A stretch of DNA of 64,000 bases from UBA8914 sp034002905. GTDB lineage: Bacteria > Pseudomonadota > Alphaproteobacteria > UBA9219. Position numbers and translations under genes: made by a program. Of this stretch, positions 62,989-64,000 are shown piece after piece. Below the pieces are notes generated by a model. It was given only the letters and a program-made list of their open reading frames with translations, did no database searches and had not been told where the DNA came from. Location: positions 1 to 64,000 of the forward strand of contig JAVEZQ010000006.1 in assembly GCA_034002905.1 (NCBI GenBank), read 5' to 3'. Positions within the stretch are counted from its first letter, which is position 1. Each line of letters starts with the position of its first letter.

Positions 62989-64000
62989 TTGTTTAGTCGC
63001 ATTAAACAGAATATCATGATGACAACTGTTCTGGGAACGGTTGTTGGTGTTTGCCTTTGCGCTGCCACGATGCCGATGGCCATGGCACAAGAGTCTCCAC
63101 CTTCTCTTTCCGATGCTGTGAAAGCTTCGCTTGCGGCTGCGACGGCGGTCCCGAAAACCAAAAAGGAAAAAGCGGCTGAGGAAAAAGCGGCTGAAGAACC
63201 CGTTGACGGGGGAATTAATTTGCCTGTCACAAATGGAGATTTACTTGCCGACCAGCTAGAGATGGAAAGACAGGCGCAGGAAGCCGCTGAACGTGCTGCT
63301 GAAGAGGAAGCGCAACGCGAGCTGGAACATAATCGCAAATCATACAAAAAAGCTTCACAGGGTCTTTTGCCATTGTCGCCGGATCAGGTCCGCGATTTCA
63401 TGAATCGCCTTGAAACAACGCAGGAAGCCGCTCTTCCGCCACATGCAGGCACTCCGAAAGGGGAGGTCAAGGTTGTGAATCTTTCGTTGGATCCCGGGGT
63501 CCAGCCTCCACAGATCAATCTCGCCGCCGGTTATGTGACGACGATCGATATTATTGATCAGACGGGTGAGCCTTGGCCTATTTTGGATGTTGGCATTGGG
63601 GGCAATTTTGAAGTGACGCCGACGCAGGCTGGCTCCCACGTTGTGCGTGTTGTGCCCTTGAACCGGTATGGGACGGGAAATCTGTCCGTTTTGCTCAAGG
63701 GTCTTTCGACCCCTGTTATTTTCAAGCTATCAGCAGGCGGGCAGAAATATCATATGCGTTTTGACGCCCGCATTCCCAAGCTTGGTCCCAATGCCAAAGC
63801 CCCTCTGATCGAGCATCGTCGTCCGTGGCCTATCGCCGGGGACAAGATTATCATGATGTTCCTTGAGAACGCCCCTCCGGCCGATGCCAAGCGGTTGTCC
63901 GTCGGTGGCGTGGATGCCCGTACAATGGCGTGGCAGCTTAATGATCGGGTTTATGTTCGTACGCCTCTGTCTCTTTTGTCTCCGGCCTGGAATGCAAGTG
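62989..64000 (+). CDS. dotH: Type IVB outer-membrane core protein DotH/IcmK (3' truncated by window)
   Basis: The frame runs to the end of the window. A signal peptide (MMTTVLGTVVGVCLCAATMPMAMA, cleavage before QES) is followed by a Lys/Glu/Ala-rich helical region and the IcmK domain: LPLSPDQVRDFMNRLETTQEA, GYVTTIDIIDQTGEPWPI, NLSVLLKGLSTPVIFKL, MRFDARIPKLGPNA. DotH forms the outer-membrane ring with DotC and DotD. The TTG at 62989 is preferred: GGGGA lies 6 bases before it and it gives a normal basic signal-peptide start; ATG at 62944 and 63016 are alternatives. About 20-40 residues should be missing. Confidence 0.87.
   Translation, partial: MFSRIKQNIMMTTVLGTVVGVCLCAATMPMAMAQESPPSLSDAVKASLAAATAVPKTKKEKAAEEKAAEEPVDGGINLPVTNGDLLADQLEMERQAQEAAERAAEEEAQRELEHNRKSYKKASQGLLPLSPDQVRDFMNRLETTQEAALPPHAGTPKGEVKVVNLSLDPGVQPPQINLAAGYVTTIDIIDQTGEPWPILDVGIGGNFEVTPTQAGSHVVRVVPLNRYGTGNLSVLLKGLSTPVIFKLSAGGQKYHMRFDARIPKLGPNAKAPLIEHRRPWPIAGDKIIMMFLENAPPADAKRLSVGGVDARTMAWQLNDRVYVRTPLSLLSPAWNAS

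Overview
The window reads as chromosomal DNA from an alphaproteobacterium of moderate GC content. Evidence for this: a DivL-type sensor kinase with Tyr in place of the phosphorylated His, a lexA promoter with the alphaproteobacterial SOS box GTTC-N7-GTTC, AddAB rather than RecBCD, the chain addA-addB-murU-amgK-tsaE-divL, the zapA/DUF4164/tkt/gap neighbourhood, a MaoC-phosphotransacetylase fusion, and a sigma-54 promoter in front of flgE. No rRNA, tRNA, CRISPR or transposase was found. The species cannot be named from this window; a Rhodospirillales or Micavibrio-like lineage is a guess.

Layout. 1-3.2 kb: a truncated fibre-like protein with a self-cleaving S74 domain and a membrane tail, a small unknown gene, and a secreted protein with a zinc-protease HEIAH motif. 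3.2-7.1 kb: zapA and a DUF4164 gene diverge from transketolase and GAPDH. 7.1-8.9 kb: a DUF2157/GDYXXLXY membrane pair. 9-20.2 kb: a minus-strand run of addA, addB, murU, amgK, tsaE and divL, mostly with overlapping stop/start codons. 20.3-24.6 kb: hemN, an OmpA-family protein, a small membrane protein and comM. 24.8-32.3 kb: first Dot/Icm (type IVB secretion) block: dotO, dotM, an unknown bitopic protein and dotL. 32.4-36.3 kb: a glycosyltransferase, MaoC-Pta and AckA. 36.4-44.3 kb: minus-strand pal-tolB-tolA-tolR-tolQ, a solute-binding/YbgC fusion ORF, and ruvBAC. 44.3-49.5 kb: a tiny gene, two NfeD genes with an SPFH protein, tsaD, gpsA and lexA. 49.5-59.2 kb: opgC, a sigma-54-type flagellar block (flgE, flgK, flgL and a degenerate methyltransferase-like protein), a PPP phosphatase and comEC. 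59.2-64 kb: gltX, a GcrA-like zinc-ribbon regulator, and a second Dot/Icm block (two DotI/IcmL proteins and DotH/IcmK, which runs off the window).

The most notable system is the chromosomal type IVB secretion machinery, split into two blocks about 29 kb apart. The first encodes the ATPase and coupling module (DotO, DotM, DotL), the second the inner-membrane and outer-membrane core (DotI twice, DotH). An unrecognised protein sits between DotM and DotL, and a DNA-binding-like protein precedes dotI. The other strong oddity is the ORF between ruvB and tolQ that joins an exported amino-acid-binding domain to the cytosolic thioesterase YbgC in one frame.
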